Numbered from the stretch's first letter, positions 1-8,496 are shown. The stretch: DNA of 64,000 bases from Gammaproteobacteria bacterium (GCA_016874235.1 VGUJ01000003.1:1-64000), one strand, 5' to 3'. Translations and numbers: made by a program. The notes: a model not told the origin generated them from the sequence alone.

Positions 1-1
1 C

Positions 2-448
2 TTCATCAAAACTACCGCGCGGGCGTTCGTCGATCGTAGTTTCATCATGGTGGTTGGCGGATCATCGCTATCGGCGCTTCGAGAGTTTTATGCGCTGCGG
101 CTCGGAATGACCGTCACCGACTCATTCTCCTCGCGGGTGTCGGTACTCAACCACGCTTTATCGCTGCCAGCCGACCATCGCATCGCATTAGCGCTGGTCC
201 CGCTGTCGCCGAGTTTTGTACTGGAGCTCGACGAGTATCCCTCAAGCACGTCTCCTCGACCCTGTCGACGCGGCGATCTGCCTCCGGGCATTGCCATGGT
301 GAGTTTTCAGACCGATCGATGGGTCGACGACCTGCCCTGGCGTCAGGCTCCGCGAGAGTTCTCTGGAATACCCTACGGGGGTCGCCGCGCAGGCGTCATC
401 GCCGGCGTGGCCGGTGAGTGGATCGAGCTGATCGCAGAGACGAGCTAG
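2..448 (+). CDS. VOC (glyoxalase/dioxygenase-like) family protein, 5' end outside window
   Basis: The reading frame is open from base 2, so the start lies upstream of the window; the ATG at 47 is internal. About 149 residues are visible. The stretch SFIMVVGGSSLSALREFYAL followed by RLGMTV is the typical first strand and helix of a VOC half-domain. Acidic residues in FVLELDEY and in the C-terminal WIELI sit where VOC proteins place metal ligands. This is probably the C-terminal half of a two-module protein. The substrate is unknown. Its stop codon shares the tetranucleotide CTAG with the stop of the convergent gene at 445-750. Confidence 0.6.
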   Translation, partial: FIKTTARAFVDRSFIMVVGGSSLSALREFYALRLGMTVTDSFSSRVSVLNHALSLPADHRIALALVPLSPSFVLELDEYPSSTSPRPCRRGDLPPGIAMVSFQTDRWVDDLPWRQAPREFSGIPYGGRRAGVIAGVAGEWIELIAETS

Positions 449-750
449 AGCGTCGACGTCACGATGAACAGCGGCTTATCGGCCATGCTTTGAAACGTAG
501 CGGCGACTTTTTGCATGGTCTCTGTCGAGACGTCTTTCCCGAGCTGATCGAGACTGTTGACGTCGATGATCTCGACATAGGCATAGGGCGATGCGCCTCC
601 GCCCAACAGTCCCTCGGACTTCAAGATCTCGAATCGATCTACCGAGGGCAGCGCGTTGACGATAGGTAGGTCGGTATGACGCGCGAACGCCTCGTAGTCG
701 GCGACGCTCACGCCAGGCTTGAGATTGAAGAGAACAATGATCTTTGCCAT
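445..750 (-). CDS. REDY-like (HapK family) small protein
   Basis: This 101-residue protein begins MAKIIVLFNLKPGVSVADYE and has a conserved-looking mid region DRFEILKSEGLLGG, matching the ferredoxin-like dimeric alpha/beta-barrel layout of REDY-like/HapK proteins. Members of that family are small cytoplasmic proteins of poorly known function; HapK itself comes from a prodigiosin-type gene cluster. The gene is divergent from the flavoprotein at 825, with about 75 bases between them, and converges on the VOC gene. A Dabb or EthD-type protein is the main alternative, because these folds are hard to separate by eye. Confidence 0.6.
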   Translation of the reverse strand: MAKIIVLFNLKPGVSVADYEAFARHTDLPIVNALPSVDRFEILKSEGLLGGGASPYAYVEIIDVNSLDQLGKDVSTETMQKVAATFQSMADKPLFIVTSTL

Positions 751-808
751 CTGACGAACACTCCTCGAGTCTAAGTTTATTTGTATTTGGACCCGACCTT
801 CGGCGACA

Positions 809-839
809 GGTCATAATTCGGACCATGACCATAATCCGA
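809..839. repeat. Overlapping inverted and direct repeats at a flavoprotein start
   Basis: GGTCAT at 809-814 and ATGACC at 825-830 form a 6-bp inverted repeat with a 10-bp spacer. CATAATTCGG at 812-821 is repeated imperfectly 18 bp later as CATAATCCGA at 830-839. The elements straddle the ATG at 825 between two divergent genes. They could be a regulator site or may be chance. Confidence 0.25.
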
Positions 840-2246
840 AGTTCGATCCCCGATTTTGAGTTCTCCGTCCCCGTTGTCATCGTCGGTGCCGGCGCCTGCG
901 GCCTGACCGCCGCCCTCGCCGCTCGCGACCAGGGTGTTGAGGCCATCGTTTTGGAGCGCGACAAACGACCCTGGGGCAGTACCTCGATGTCGCTTGGAGC
1001 AATTTGCGCAGTCAACACCCACAGCCAACGCGAGAACGGGATTCAAGATAGCGTCGAAATTTTCGTCGCGGACGTCATGGCGAAAACCGAGGGCGAAGCC
1101 GACGAGGCGCTTGCGCGACGAATCGGCGAACGCTCGGGTCCCACCGTCGACTGGCTCAGCTCTACCCATGGCGTGCCCTTGAAAGTGGATTTTAAGTGGA
1201 CGGGGCTCGGTCACTCAAAGCCTCGCCTGCATTTACCTCCCGGTCGTACCGGCGAAGAATTAGAGTCCCTGCTTCTCAATGCCTGCGCGAGAGCGGGGGT
1301 TGAAGTGATGACCGAGGCCGAGGTGACTGCGGTCTACGCAAATAATGAAGATCGCGTTCTCGGAGTGCGAATTCAACGGCCGGGTGGAGTCGTCGAGCAC
1401 CTCAGCTGCGATTACTTGATCCTCGCGACGTGCGGATACGGCGGTAATCGCGAGATGCTCGCCCGCCATATTCCCGACATGGCGGGTGCGCGTTATTTTG
1501 GCCACGAAGGCAACCGTGGCGATGGAATTCTTTGGGGACAGGCACTCGGCGCTGCAGTCCGCGAAATGTCGGCTTATCAGGGTCTCGGTACGCTCGCTGA
1601 GCCCCAGCAAATCGTCGTTCCACATCCGCTCATGATCGAAGGAGGTTTTCTCGTCAATATCGAGGGATACCGCTTCACTCACGAGCTCGCCAACATCTCC
1701 GGAATGTGTGTCCCGGTCTTGGCCCAACCCCAAGGCATCGCCTGGGTGGTATTCGACGAAAATCAGCATATAGCGTGCCTCGAGCACTCCAACGACCAAC
1801 GCCAACTTCAAGAAGTCGGTGCAATTCGACGAGGTGACAGCTGGGATGCGCTCGAGCGGACCTGCAATCTGCCTGCCGGCTCTCTGGCCAAAGAAAACGC
1901 CGTCATCGAGATGCTCCGCGCGAGCGGCAAGCCGGACCGATTTGGCCGACACTTCGATCAGCGAACCCGACCTCTGCAAGCACCCTTTTGCGCCGTACGC
2001 GTCACGGGCGCACTGTTTCATACTCAGGGCGGCCTTCTCATCGATGAAAACGCGAGAGTTTTACGTGAAGACGGGCGAGCATTACCCAACCTTTACGCAG
2101 GCGGTGGCGCGGCCCGTAGCATCTCGGGATCGCGAGTGACCGGTTACCTGCCCGCCGTCGGTCTATGCATGGCGGTCACCTTGGGCGCTCTCGCCGGGGC
2201 CGATGCGGCTCGATCGAGTTCGAACTCCGCGACGACCCCTCGGTAA
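825..2246 (+). CDS. FAD-dependent oxidoreductase, fumarate reductase/3-ketosteroid dehydrogenase type
   Basis: This is a 473-residue flavoprotein. A Rossmann dinucleotide fold sits at the N-terminus (VVIVGAGACGLTAALAARDQ) followed by an LERD acidic strand end. The C-terminal FAD-closing segment reads ALPNLYAGGGAARSISGSR and then GYLPAVGLCMAV, the pattern of FrdA-like flavoproteins and ketosteroid delta-1-dehydrogenases. There is no cytochrome domain and no signal peptide, so it is expected in the cytoplasm. The ATG at 825 is preferred over an in-frame ATG at 744, which would overlap the divergent gene and add 27 residues without FAD-fold character. The natural substrate cannot be told; related enzymes reduce or dehydrogenate C-C bonds next to a carbonyl or carboxylate. 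Confidence 0.8.
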   Translation: MTIIRSSIPDFEFSVPVVIVGAGACGLTAALAARDQGVEAIVLERDKRPWGSTSMSLGAICAVNTHSQRENGIQDSVEIFVADVMAKTEGEADEALARRIGERSGPTVDWLSSTHGVPLKVDFKWTGLGHSKPRLHLPPGRTGEELESLLLNACARAGVEVMTEAEVTAVYANNEDRVLGVRIQRPGGVVEHLSCDYLILATCGYGGNREMLARHIPDMAGARYFGHEGNRGDGILWGQALGAAVREMSAYQGLGTLAEPQQIVVPHPLMIEGGFLVNIEGYRFTHELANISGMCVPVLAQPQGIAWVVFDENQHIACLEHSNDQRQLQEVGAIRRGDSWDALERTCNLPAGSLAKENAVIEMLRASGKPDRFGRHFDQRTRPLQAPFCAVRVTGALFHTQGGLLIDENARVLREDGRALPNLYAGGGAARSISGSRVTGYLPAVGLCMAVTLGALAGADAARSSSNSATTPR

Positions 2247-2263
2247 TCAGCGCACTCGCGCGA

Positions 2264-3322
2264 TCACTGAGTGGCCACTTTCAAGGCAGCCACGATCTGA
2301 CGGCGCTCTTCCGCATCGGTGATGGGCTTGTAGCGCATACGATGACGGCCATCCAAAAACTTTTCTGGGTCGGCGATAAGCGTGTTGATGGTGTCTTCAT
2401 CCCACACCAGCCCGCTCTCACCGGCTTCGACGAACGCCTGTGAGTAATAGAACCCCGGCGCACTCGCCGCGCGCCGACCAAACACACGATGAAGATTCGG
2501 ACCGACGGCATGCGGGCCGCTTTGCTCAAAACTGTGGCAGAAGCGACACCACATGAAATCTTGCTGTGACTGAGTACTCAGCTCTGGTGCGACGCCCACA
2601 TTCAGATAGGGATCGACCGCAGGCGGCGGCCCCGACGCCACGAGTTGTTTGGAGGTCGTGAACGGTACGACACCGAAGATTTGATAAGGCGTATACGCAG
2701 AGACCGCGAGGATGACCGCTAAAGACGCCGCATGGGCGACCCGCCAACCCACCGGTGTTTTGGCGAGATCGACGGCGCCCGATCCACCCCAGCTCATCGC
2801 CGGAAGCATTCGCCAAGGTCCGATTCGGTATCGCAACGCTTGCCACAAGGCAACCAACACCGAGGCGACGAAGAGATAGATCACCAGAAACCCGAGGGCG
2901 CTATGAAGATATCCGAAGGTGACGGAGAGTCGATAACTCTCAGGCAACAATGAAGGCGCCGTGAGCGCCCCGAACCACGACGTTGAATGCCCTTCGGTCC
3001 AAGCGAACATCGGTCCTGTGATGCAGAAACCCGCGAGCGTCAGATAAAGCGCCAAGCTGCAGCCGCGCGCGAGGTCATCGGCCGCTGGCGGCACTCGCGT
3101 GGGGCGCGGCGGCCGCGGTAACTTGGCCCATAGCCACAGCCTCGGAATCAGCAATGCCAAGATGGTAAGGCCGTTGGAAATGTGTAGATGCTGCAGCGCC
3201 TCGCGGGCCGCAGTCCCGCGCGGTGTCACCCCCACCTTGGTGGACTGATACATCTGAAAAAGAACCAGTCCAAAGATTGCCAGAGACAGCGCTCGCTCCA
3301 GCCAATGAAGTCGTCGATTCAC
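2264..3322 (-). CDS. Cytochrome b561 domain fused to class I cytochrome c
   Basis: This 352-residue membrane protein has a four-helix b561/CybB-like N-terminal half (residues about 1-205) with His6 (LHWLERAL), His47 (LHISNG) and His140 (YLHSALG) at heme-ligand positions. CybB proteins have a further histidine 14 residues after the one equivalent to His140; here that position is Ser154, so one b-heme site may be altered. The C-terminal half (about 250-352) is a mitochondrial-type cytochrome c with CRFCH at 259-263, GPNLHRVFGR, and Met329 as probable axial ligand. It probably passes electrons between the membrane quinone pool and a periplasmic partner. It overlaps the upstream hydrolase by 4 bases (ATGA) and is the last gene of a three-gene operon. 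Confidence 0.85.
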   Translation of the reverse strand: MNRRLHWLERALSLAIFGLVLFQMYQSTKVGVTPRGTAAREALQHLHISNGLTILALLIPRLWLWAKLPRPPRPTRVPPAADDLARGCSLALYLTLAGFCITGPMFAWTEGHSTSWFGALTAPSLLPESYRLSVTFGYLHSALGFLVIYLFVASVLVALWQALRYRIGPWRMLPAMSWGGSGAVDLAKTPVGWRVAHAASLAVILAVSAYTPYQIFGVVPFTTSKQLVASGPPPAVDPYLNVGVAPELSTQSQQDFMWCRFCHSFEQSGPHAVGPNLHRVFGRRAASAPGFYYSQAFVEAGESGLVWDEDTINTLIADPEKFLDGRHRMRYKPITDAEERRQIVAALKVATQ

Positions 3323-4494
3323 TGAGTTACTCCCATAGACACTGCGCGGATCAATGCATTGGGAATGATCGCGTCATCCCACGAGGTCGTCGATTTACCC
3401 GTTCGTACGATGACGAGTTCGAGCGACGGCACGATGTACACTCGCTGTCCGCCAAACCCGTCGATGTAAATGATGTCTTTCGCGGCGAACGGCTCAGAGT
3501 GATAGGCCTTTACCGTGTAATCGTTGTATCGACGTTCGGTACTGGGGGGCGAGCCCAACCAGATCTGGTATCCGAAGTTAGAATTCTTTGGCGCCGGGAT
3601 GACGGTGTCCGCGATCCACTCGATCGGGATCACCTGATCGTCACCCACTCGACCTCCGTCCAAGAACAAGCGCCCCACGCGCAACCAATCGCGTGCCGTC
3701 GCGAACAAGCAGCAAAAGCCTCGAGGTAATCCGCCCTCACGGTCCATCCACAACGAGGCATCATCGGCCCCGAGGCGCTGCCAAAGCCGACTCGATAGGT
3801 AGGACGAATAACGCTGACCGGTCGCCCGCTCGAGCAGGATCAGAAGCAATTGTGAATTGGCGTTGCTGTACTGGTATTCGCTCCCGCTTGGATTCACGCT
3901 GGGTAAACCGAGCACACCCGCAGCAAGATTAGAGCCAAACAAAATTTTGGCGGATTTCCAAGTGCCGAAGATCGGTACCTCCAACCCACTCGACATCTGC
4001 AGCAAATCGCGCACCGTAATGGTTCGACGAGCGTCGCCCTGCCACTCCGTGATCCACTTGGAGGCCGGATCATCGACAGAGTCGATAAACCCGTCATCGA
4101 CCGCTGCGCCCACCATCAACCCGAGCACTGGCTTATGCATCGAGTTGGGATTGGTGCGGGTCGTTCGATCGAATCCCGGCCAATACTTTTCGTATCGTAG
4201 AGCGCCTTGATGGTAAATCAGCAAGGCGACCGAACCCGTCTCCTCGGCGTAGCGCTCGGCCTCGGCGATACCTCGGGAGTCGGCCCAGTTGGCCGCGCCT
4301 ACCACGATGTTGTCTTGCGGATTTCCCACGACCGCCTCTTGGGGCTGAGATTTCTCGATACCGCTCGGATCCGTGGGTGACTGCCCGAATACGATATTGC
4401 GCAGTACGGTCGGATCGGCCACCCAGATCATCAGCATCAGTGAGATCACGAGGCCGAAGAGCGCCGCGAAAAGACTGCCGATTCCTTTCAACAT
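3319..4494 (-). CDS. Serine hydrolase, beta-lactamase/class C esterase fold
   Basis: The protein is 391 residues when started at the ATG at 4494, which lies 16 bases after the stop of the MFS gene; a longer frame to 4569 would overlap that gene. An N-terminal hydrophobic segment (LFAALFGLVISLMLMIWV) suggests a membrane anchor or uncleaved signal. The catalytic motifs are visible: S-M-H-K (SxxK) in NPNSMHKPVLGLMVG, Y-S-N in YQYSNANSQLL, and RTGKS near the C-terminus in place of KTG. Such enzymes act as periplasmic esterases, amidases or DD-peptidases. Its place between a GPH-type symporter and a b/c cytochrome suggests substrate processing rather than antibiotic resistance. The natural substrate is unknown. 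Confidence 0.82.
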   Translation of the reverse strand: MLKGIGSLFAALFGLVISLMLMIWVADPTVLRNIVFGQSPTDPSGIEKSQPQEAVVGNPQDNIVVGAANWADSRGIAEAERYAEETGSVALLIYHQGALRYEKYWPGFDRTTRTNPNSMHKPVLGLMVGAAVDDGFIDSVDDPASKWITEWQGDARRTITVRDLLQMSSGLEVPIFGTWKSAKILFGSNLAAGVLGLPSVNPSGSEYQYSNANSQLLLILLERATGQRYSSYLSSRLWQRLGADDASLWMDREGGLPRGFCCLFATARDWLRVGRLFLDGGRVGDDQVIPIEWIADTVIPAPKNSNFGYQIWLGSPPSTERRYNDYTVKAYHSEPFAAKDIIYIDGFGGQRVYIVPSLELVIVRTGKSTTSWDDAIIPNALIRAVSMGVTQ

Positions 4495-4510
4495 ACAACG
4501 CAACGCTTTT

Positions 4511-5857
4511 TCATGCGAGAGACCTCCGACGTTCGGCGAGCGCCGAGCGAATCTCAGCGTGACGCGCACCGTCGATCGGGTAGCGCCACATCATCCACAC
4601 CGGCAGCAACAGCATCAACGCGGGAAGCCACGAAGCGCCGAGACGAACGCCCTGCTCGACTCCGGCATCGAGGGTTTGACTGAGATCGACATAACCGAAA
4701 AGCGAGACGAACTGTATTCCCACGAATAGCCCCAGACCCATCCCAAACTTGAAGACCGACGCCAGGAACGCCATGTGTCCGCCCATCTGGGCGACACCCG
4801 TCTGCAGTTCGTCGGAGTCGACAGCGTCCGCGGTCATCGCGGGCGGCGTAATCATCGTGCCGCCATTCCCGAACGCCATCACTACATTGGCCAGCAGCAC
4901 TGGAATGATCGCTCCATCAGGTATGAAAAAGAGCGACGCGTAACCGATCGCCGTGATGACATTGGCGACGCAGTACGCACGATGCTTGCCGAGTTTATTC
5001 GCCAGCGGAATCCAAGTCGGCGCCAACAGGACTGCAGCGATCGTATTGACGATCGCCACCGTGAGCACATGCTGCTGCATACCGAGCGCTTGCGAAATCA
5101 AGATGGGCTGTACACCGAAGTAAACGCCGAGCGCCAACCGATCGATGAAATAAGCACTGACTAGACGACGGAACGGCGCATTACGCGAAAGAATGCCGAG
5201 CAACTCACCCCAACCCGGAGTCTGTTCGGCATGTGCCGCTGTCGCCGGCACTCTCGAGAAACACCAAAGAATTCCGATCGGTAGAGCGACAGCAAAAAAG
5301 ACACCGACCGATTGCACGATTTGGGCGTAGCTCGGAAACGCGACCCCTTTGAACCATATCCAATAAAAGATGCCCACTGCGCTCGCACAGAGGTAGCCGA
5401 AAAACGCGCCGCTTTCGCGAAAGCCCGCGATGCGCGTCCGCTCAGAATAATCGTCTGATAACTCTCCGCCCCAGGTTTGATGTGGCACGTACACCATCGT
5501 CCAACCGGCGTAGAAGAGCACCAGCCAACCGGCGAGATAAAAAACAGACGCCCCCTCGGGCGGCAGCAACAAGAACCACGCCGACACCAAGGCAATCGGC
5601 GTTCCGGCGATCATCCACACTCGACGCCGACCCCATCGACTCTTCGTCCGATCCGACAACGCGCCGACCAGCGGGTCGATCAGGGCTTCCCAGAATCGGC
5701 CCAAGGCGAACACCGTGGCCACGGTGAGCGCCACGATCCCGACGTCCGCCGAGTAGTAAACGGGCGGTAGGAAGTTATAGAGCGGAACCAGCATGGCCTG
5801 CAGCGCGACGGTGGGCGCGGCGTAGGCGAGCAATTGCCCTGTTCTGAGCTTCATCAA
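4511..5857 (-). CDS. MFS transporter, GPH (MelB-like) cation symporter family
   Basis: This 448-residue protein has about 12 hydrophobic segments. The loop DPLVGALSDRTKSRWGRRR after the second helix is the signature of glycoside-pentoside-hexuronide:cation symporters, also found in many importers of uncharacterised substrates. It is the first gene of the minus-strand operon symporter, serine hydrolase, b561-cytochrome c, and is divergent from the IclR regulator with 167 bases between. It probably imports the substrate of the surrounding catabolic region with Na+ or H+. The sugar specificity implied by the family name should not be assumed here. Confidence 0.82.
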   Translation of the reverse strand: MMKLRTGQLLAYAAPTVALQAMLVPLYNFLPPVYYSADVGIVALTVATVFALGRFWEALIDPLVGALSDRTKSRWGRRRVWMIAGTPIALVSAWFLLLPPEGASVFYLAGWLVLFYAGWTMVYVPHQTWGGELSDDYSERTRIAGFRESGAFFGYLCASAVGIFYWIWFKGVAFPSYAQIVQSVGVFFAVALPIGILWCFSRVPATAAHAEQTPGWGELLGILSRNAPFRRLVSAYFIDRLALGVYFGVQPILISQALGMQQHVLTVAIVNTIAAVLLAPTWIPLANKLGKHRAYCVANVITAIGYASLFFIPDGAIIPVLLANVVMAFGNGGTMITPPAMTADAVDSDELQTGVAQMGGHMAFLASVFKFGMGLGLFVGIQFVSLFGYVDLSQTLDAGVEQGVRLGASWLPALMLLLPVWMMWRYPIDGARHAEIRSALAERRRSLA

Positions 5858-5940
5858 GACCCCCTCGTACCGCGGCTCATCGCGGCAACGTCCCGATTAT
5901 GGTCTTAGCCCCGACGGAACCGATCATCGACCGGTAGTCT

Positions 5941-5956
5941 GCGGTCTGTCGACCGC
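5941..5956. promoter_or_regulatory. Inverted repeat in symporter/IclR intergenic region
   Basis: GCGGTC-TGTC-GACCGC is a perfect 6-4-6 inverted repeat, 84 bases upstream of the symporter start and 69 bases upstream of the iclR-type gene. It could be a second operator half or a small hairpin in one of the divergent leaders. Confidence 0.35.
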
Positions 5957-5993
5957 TGAGTGGACAAACACTGGAGGGCTCTTCTACACTCGG

Positions 5994-6008
5994 TTTCAGA
6001 CTCTGAAA
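5994..6008. promoter_or_regulatory. Candidate IclR operator
   Basis: TTTCAG-ACT-CTGAAA is a perfect 6-3-6 palindrome ending 16 bases before the ATG of the IclR-family gene, and is itself framed by GGT and ACC. IclR-family operators are commonly short palindromes of this type next to the regulator gene. It may serve autoregulation and control of the divergent symporter operon. Confidence 0.5.
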
Positions 6009-6024
6009 TACCGGGGTAATCATC

Positions 6025-6846
6025 ATGGAGTCCACTCGTCCGATCCGCGCCCTGATTCGCGGCCTCGATGCGTTGACCGTCCTCAACCTGCGCAATGGCG
6101 CCACCGTCTCAGAGGTGGCACAGGACATTCGCCTTCCGCGCACCACCACCTATCGCATCCTCGAAACGCTGAGCCATGCAGGCTTCGTCTACCGAGATGC
6201 GACCGACGATCGTTACCGTTTGACCATCATGGTCCGCGGCCTGTCCGATGGTTACGACGACGAAGCCTGGGTGACCCAGATCGCCCGTCCCTACATCCAT
6301 GAGCTCGGGAAAGAAATCGTGTGGCCGGTCGCCATCGCCTCGCTGTCGGGTACCTCGATGATGGTCCGCGAATCGACCGACCATCGAAGTCCACTCGCCG
6401 TCGAGCGCTATTCGGCAGGATTCCGCGTTCCGTTGCTGACGTCTTCATCGGGTCGCGTGTATCTCGCCTTTTCGTCGCCCACTCAGCGCGAGTCACTGCT
6501 CGAAATTCTTGCCAGATCGAATCGCGAGGAAGACGCGCTCGCCAAAAATCGCGCCGACCTGATGAAGATCCTGAACGATGCGCGCATGCAAGGCTATGCC
6601 TCGGCGGTGCGCGCCCGACGTGTGTCGGATGAAATCAGCATGGCTGTCCCCATCATGATCGACGATCGCGTTTTGGCCGCCGTGACCATCCGCTTCAGCG
6701 GAACGGCCGTCCCGCTGAAGCTCGCCGTCGAGCGGTTCCTGCCAAAGCTTCGCGATACGGCGCAAAAAATTCGCCAAACCTTTTCCGAGCAGCAGCGCGA
6801 CCCGCCGCATCAACAAACGCCGCGTCTCGTCTCGGGCTCACGCTGA
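6025..6846 (+). CDS. IclR-family transcriptional regulator
   Basis: This 273-residue protein has an N-terminal winged helix-turn-helix (residues about 10-70, with ATVSEVAQDIRLPRTTTYRI as the HTH) and a C-terminal GAF-like ligand-binding domain. Downstream motifs such as RFSGTAVPL match the domain end. IclR proteins usually control catabolic genes next to them in response to an aromatic or organic acid. It lies 14 bases upstream of the FAD dehydrogenase, divergent from the symporter operon, with a palindrome just before its start. That arrangement makes it the likely local regulator of both flanks. Effector unknown. Confidence 0.88.
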   Translation: MESTRPIRALIRGLDALTVLNLRNGATVSEVAQDIRLPRTTTYRILETLSHAGFVYRDATDDRYRLTIMVRGLSDGYDDEAWVTQIARPYIHELGKEIVWPVAIASLSGTSMMVRESTDHRSPLAVERYSAGFRVPLLTSSSGRVYLAFSSPTQRESLLEILARSNREEDALAKNRADLMKILNDARMQGYASAVRARRVSDEISMAVPIMIDDRVLAAVTIRFSGTAVPLKLAVERFLPKLRDTAQKIRQTFSEQQRDPPHQQTPRLVSGSR

Positions 6847-6860
6847 AGGACTGATGCCTC

Positions 6861-8444
6861 ATGAACGCTGAACTTCAAGACAAATCACTTTCTTTGATCA
6901 GCCGTCTCGAGTCTTTGCTTGGTCGCGACCATGTCCTGACTGATCCGGTCGAGCGCAGCTTTTATTCCACCGATATCTACAAATCGGGCGCCTTACCCGC
7001 TGCCGTCGTCAGGCCGACGAATTCGGCGGACGTCGCTCAAATCGTGCAGTTGGCCGTCGAGTCCGGCGTGGCGGTGGTTCCCCGGGGCGGCGGCGCCTCC
7101 TACACCGACGGTTATACGCCGAGTGAAGCGGGCTCGATCAGCATCGACACCTCTCGCATGAACCAGATCCTAGAGATCAACGAGCGAGACATGTACGTGG
7201 TCGTCCAAGTGGGGGTGACCTGGGCGGCACTCAACGAGGCGCTCGCGGCCAAAGGTTTGCGGACACCCTTCTTCGGCCCCTTCTCCGGGCTCGCGGCAAC
7301 GGTCGGCGGATCACTCTCGCAGGGTAGCGTCACCTGGGGTACAGGCGTGTTCGGCGTGTCAGGCGAAACGACGCTCGGCGTCGAAGTCGTGCTTGGCTCG
7401 GGGCAGATCGTGCGTACGGGTTCTTGGGGAGCGGCTAATTCGGCACCCTTCTTCCGCTCATACGGACCCGACCTTACCGGGCTTTTCATGGGTGATTGCG
7501 GCGCACTCGGCATCAAAACCGCGGTTGCGCTTCGCCTGATGAAGCGCAACTCGCATGTGATGGGACTCTCCTTTGGGTTCAAAGATTTTCCGAGTCTCGC
7601 TGCGGGCATGGAGGCCGCCGCCAAGCTCGGCCTCAATCTGACGAACTTCGGGCTCGATCCCGCCTTGCAGCAAGGGCAACTGGGCAAAGCAGACGCGGCG
7701 ACTGCGATGCAATCGGCGTTGGCGGTTTGGAAGACCTCGCGGGGTCCGATGGACGGACTGGTCAACCTCGCGAAGATGGCCTTTGCGGGTCGCGGCTTTT
7801 TGAAAGGCGCGGTGTTCTCAGGGCACTGGATCGTGGACGGCATCGACGATGCCGCGTGTCGCGCGGCCGTCGCCAAATTGCGCGCGGCGCTTCAGCCGCA
7901 CGGCGCGGAGGTCCCCGCGACCGTGCCGACGGTCGCCAACGCCATGCCCTTCATGCCGCTCTACAACGTACGTAGCCCTCGAGGCGAACGCTGGGTACCG
8001 ATCCATGGCATTTTGCCGTTCTCACGAGTGGATGCGTTCCGCGCCGAGATCAGTCGCTATTACGAATCGCACGAGGCCGACATGAAGCGCCTGCGCATTC
8101 GTTACGGCGCGATGTTCATGACAGTGGCAACCAACGCTTTCCTTTACGAGCCGGTGTTTTATTGGGAGGACGGCTACAACATCGCCCAAGAGCGATTGCT
8201 GCCGGCGGGCTATCAAGAGACCCTGCCGAAGTTTGCCGACAACCCGGAAGGACGGGCTCTCGTGGACAAGATGAAGCATGGCATCGCGGATATCTTCCAG
8301 CGCCACGGCGCCATCCATCTGCAAATCGGCAAGTTCTATCCGTACATGCGGGGACGCGATCCGCAGACGGCCGAACTCATCCGCGGCCTCAAGCAGCTCA
8401 TCGACCCGCAGCGACGCCTTAACCCGGGCGCGCTGGGACTGTAG
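6861..8444 (+). CDS. FAD-linked dehydrogenase, VAO/GlcD (PCMH-fold) family
   Basis: This is a 527-residue flavoenzyme. The PCMH-type FAD-binding domain spans about residues 45-230, with PRGGGASYTDGY contacting FAD and GLAATVGGSLSQGS the second FAD loop. The C-terminal domain ends in DPQRRLNPGALGL, the DPxxxLNPG ending of the vanillyl-alcohol oxidase/4-cresol dehydrogenase and glycolate oxidase families. No cytochrome subunit gene is attached; instead etfB and etfA follow directly, which suggests ETF is the electron acceptor, as in D-lactate dehydrogenase-ETF pairs. A GAAGGA ribosome site precedes the ATG. Candidate substrates are a hydroxy acid or a phenolic alcohol; sequence alone does not decide. 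Confidence 0.83.
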   Translation: MNAELQDKSLSLISRLESLLGRDHVLTDPVERSFYSTDIYKSGALPAAVVRPTNSADVAQIVQLAVESGVAVVPRGGGASYTDGYTPSEAGSISIDTSRMNQILEINERDMYVVVQVGVTWAALNEALAAKGLRTPFFGPFSGLAATVGGSLSQGSVTWGTGVFGVSGETTLGVEVVLGSGQIVRTGSWGAANSAPFFRSYGPDLTGLFMGDCGALGIKTAVALRLMKRNSHVMGLSFGFKDFPSLAAGMEAAAKLGLNLTNFGLDPALQQGQLGKADAATAMQSALAVWKTSRGPMDGLVNLAKMAFAGRGFLKGAVFSGHWIVDGIDDAACRAAVAKLRAALQPHGAEVPATVPTVANAMPFMPLYNVRSPRGERWVPIHGILPFSRVDAFRAEISRYYESHEADMKRLRIRYGAMFMTVATNAFLYEPVFYWEDGYNIAQERLLPAGYQETLPKFADNPEGRALVDKMKHGIADIFQRHGAIHLQIGKFYPYMRGRDPQTAELIRGLKQLIDPQRRLNPGALGL

Positions 8445-8496
8445 AATCCGCGCTTCGGCCTCAGGGCCAACCCCGTGTCGAGGAGTCTGACGTTTC

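Noticed and set aside
744-824. N-terminal extension of the flavoprotein from an ATG at 744
   Set aside because: It would overlap the divergent REDY-like gene and adds 27 residues without fold character; the ATG at 825 directly precedes the FAD domain.
1260-2021. 253-codon open frame antisense to the FAD flavoprotein
   Set aside because: Shadow of a well-supported gene; composition and lack of motifs argue against coding.
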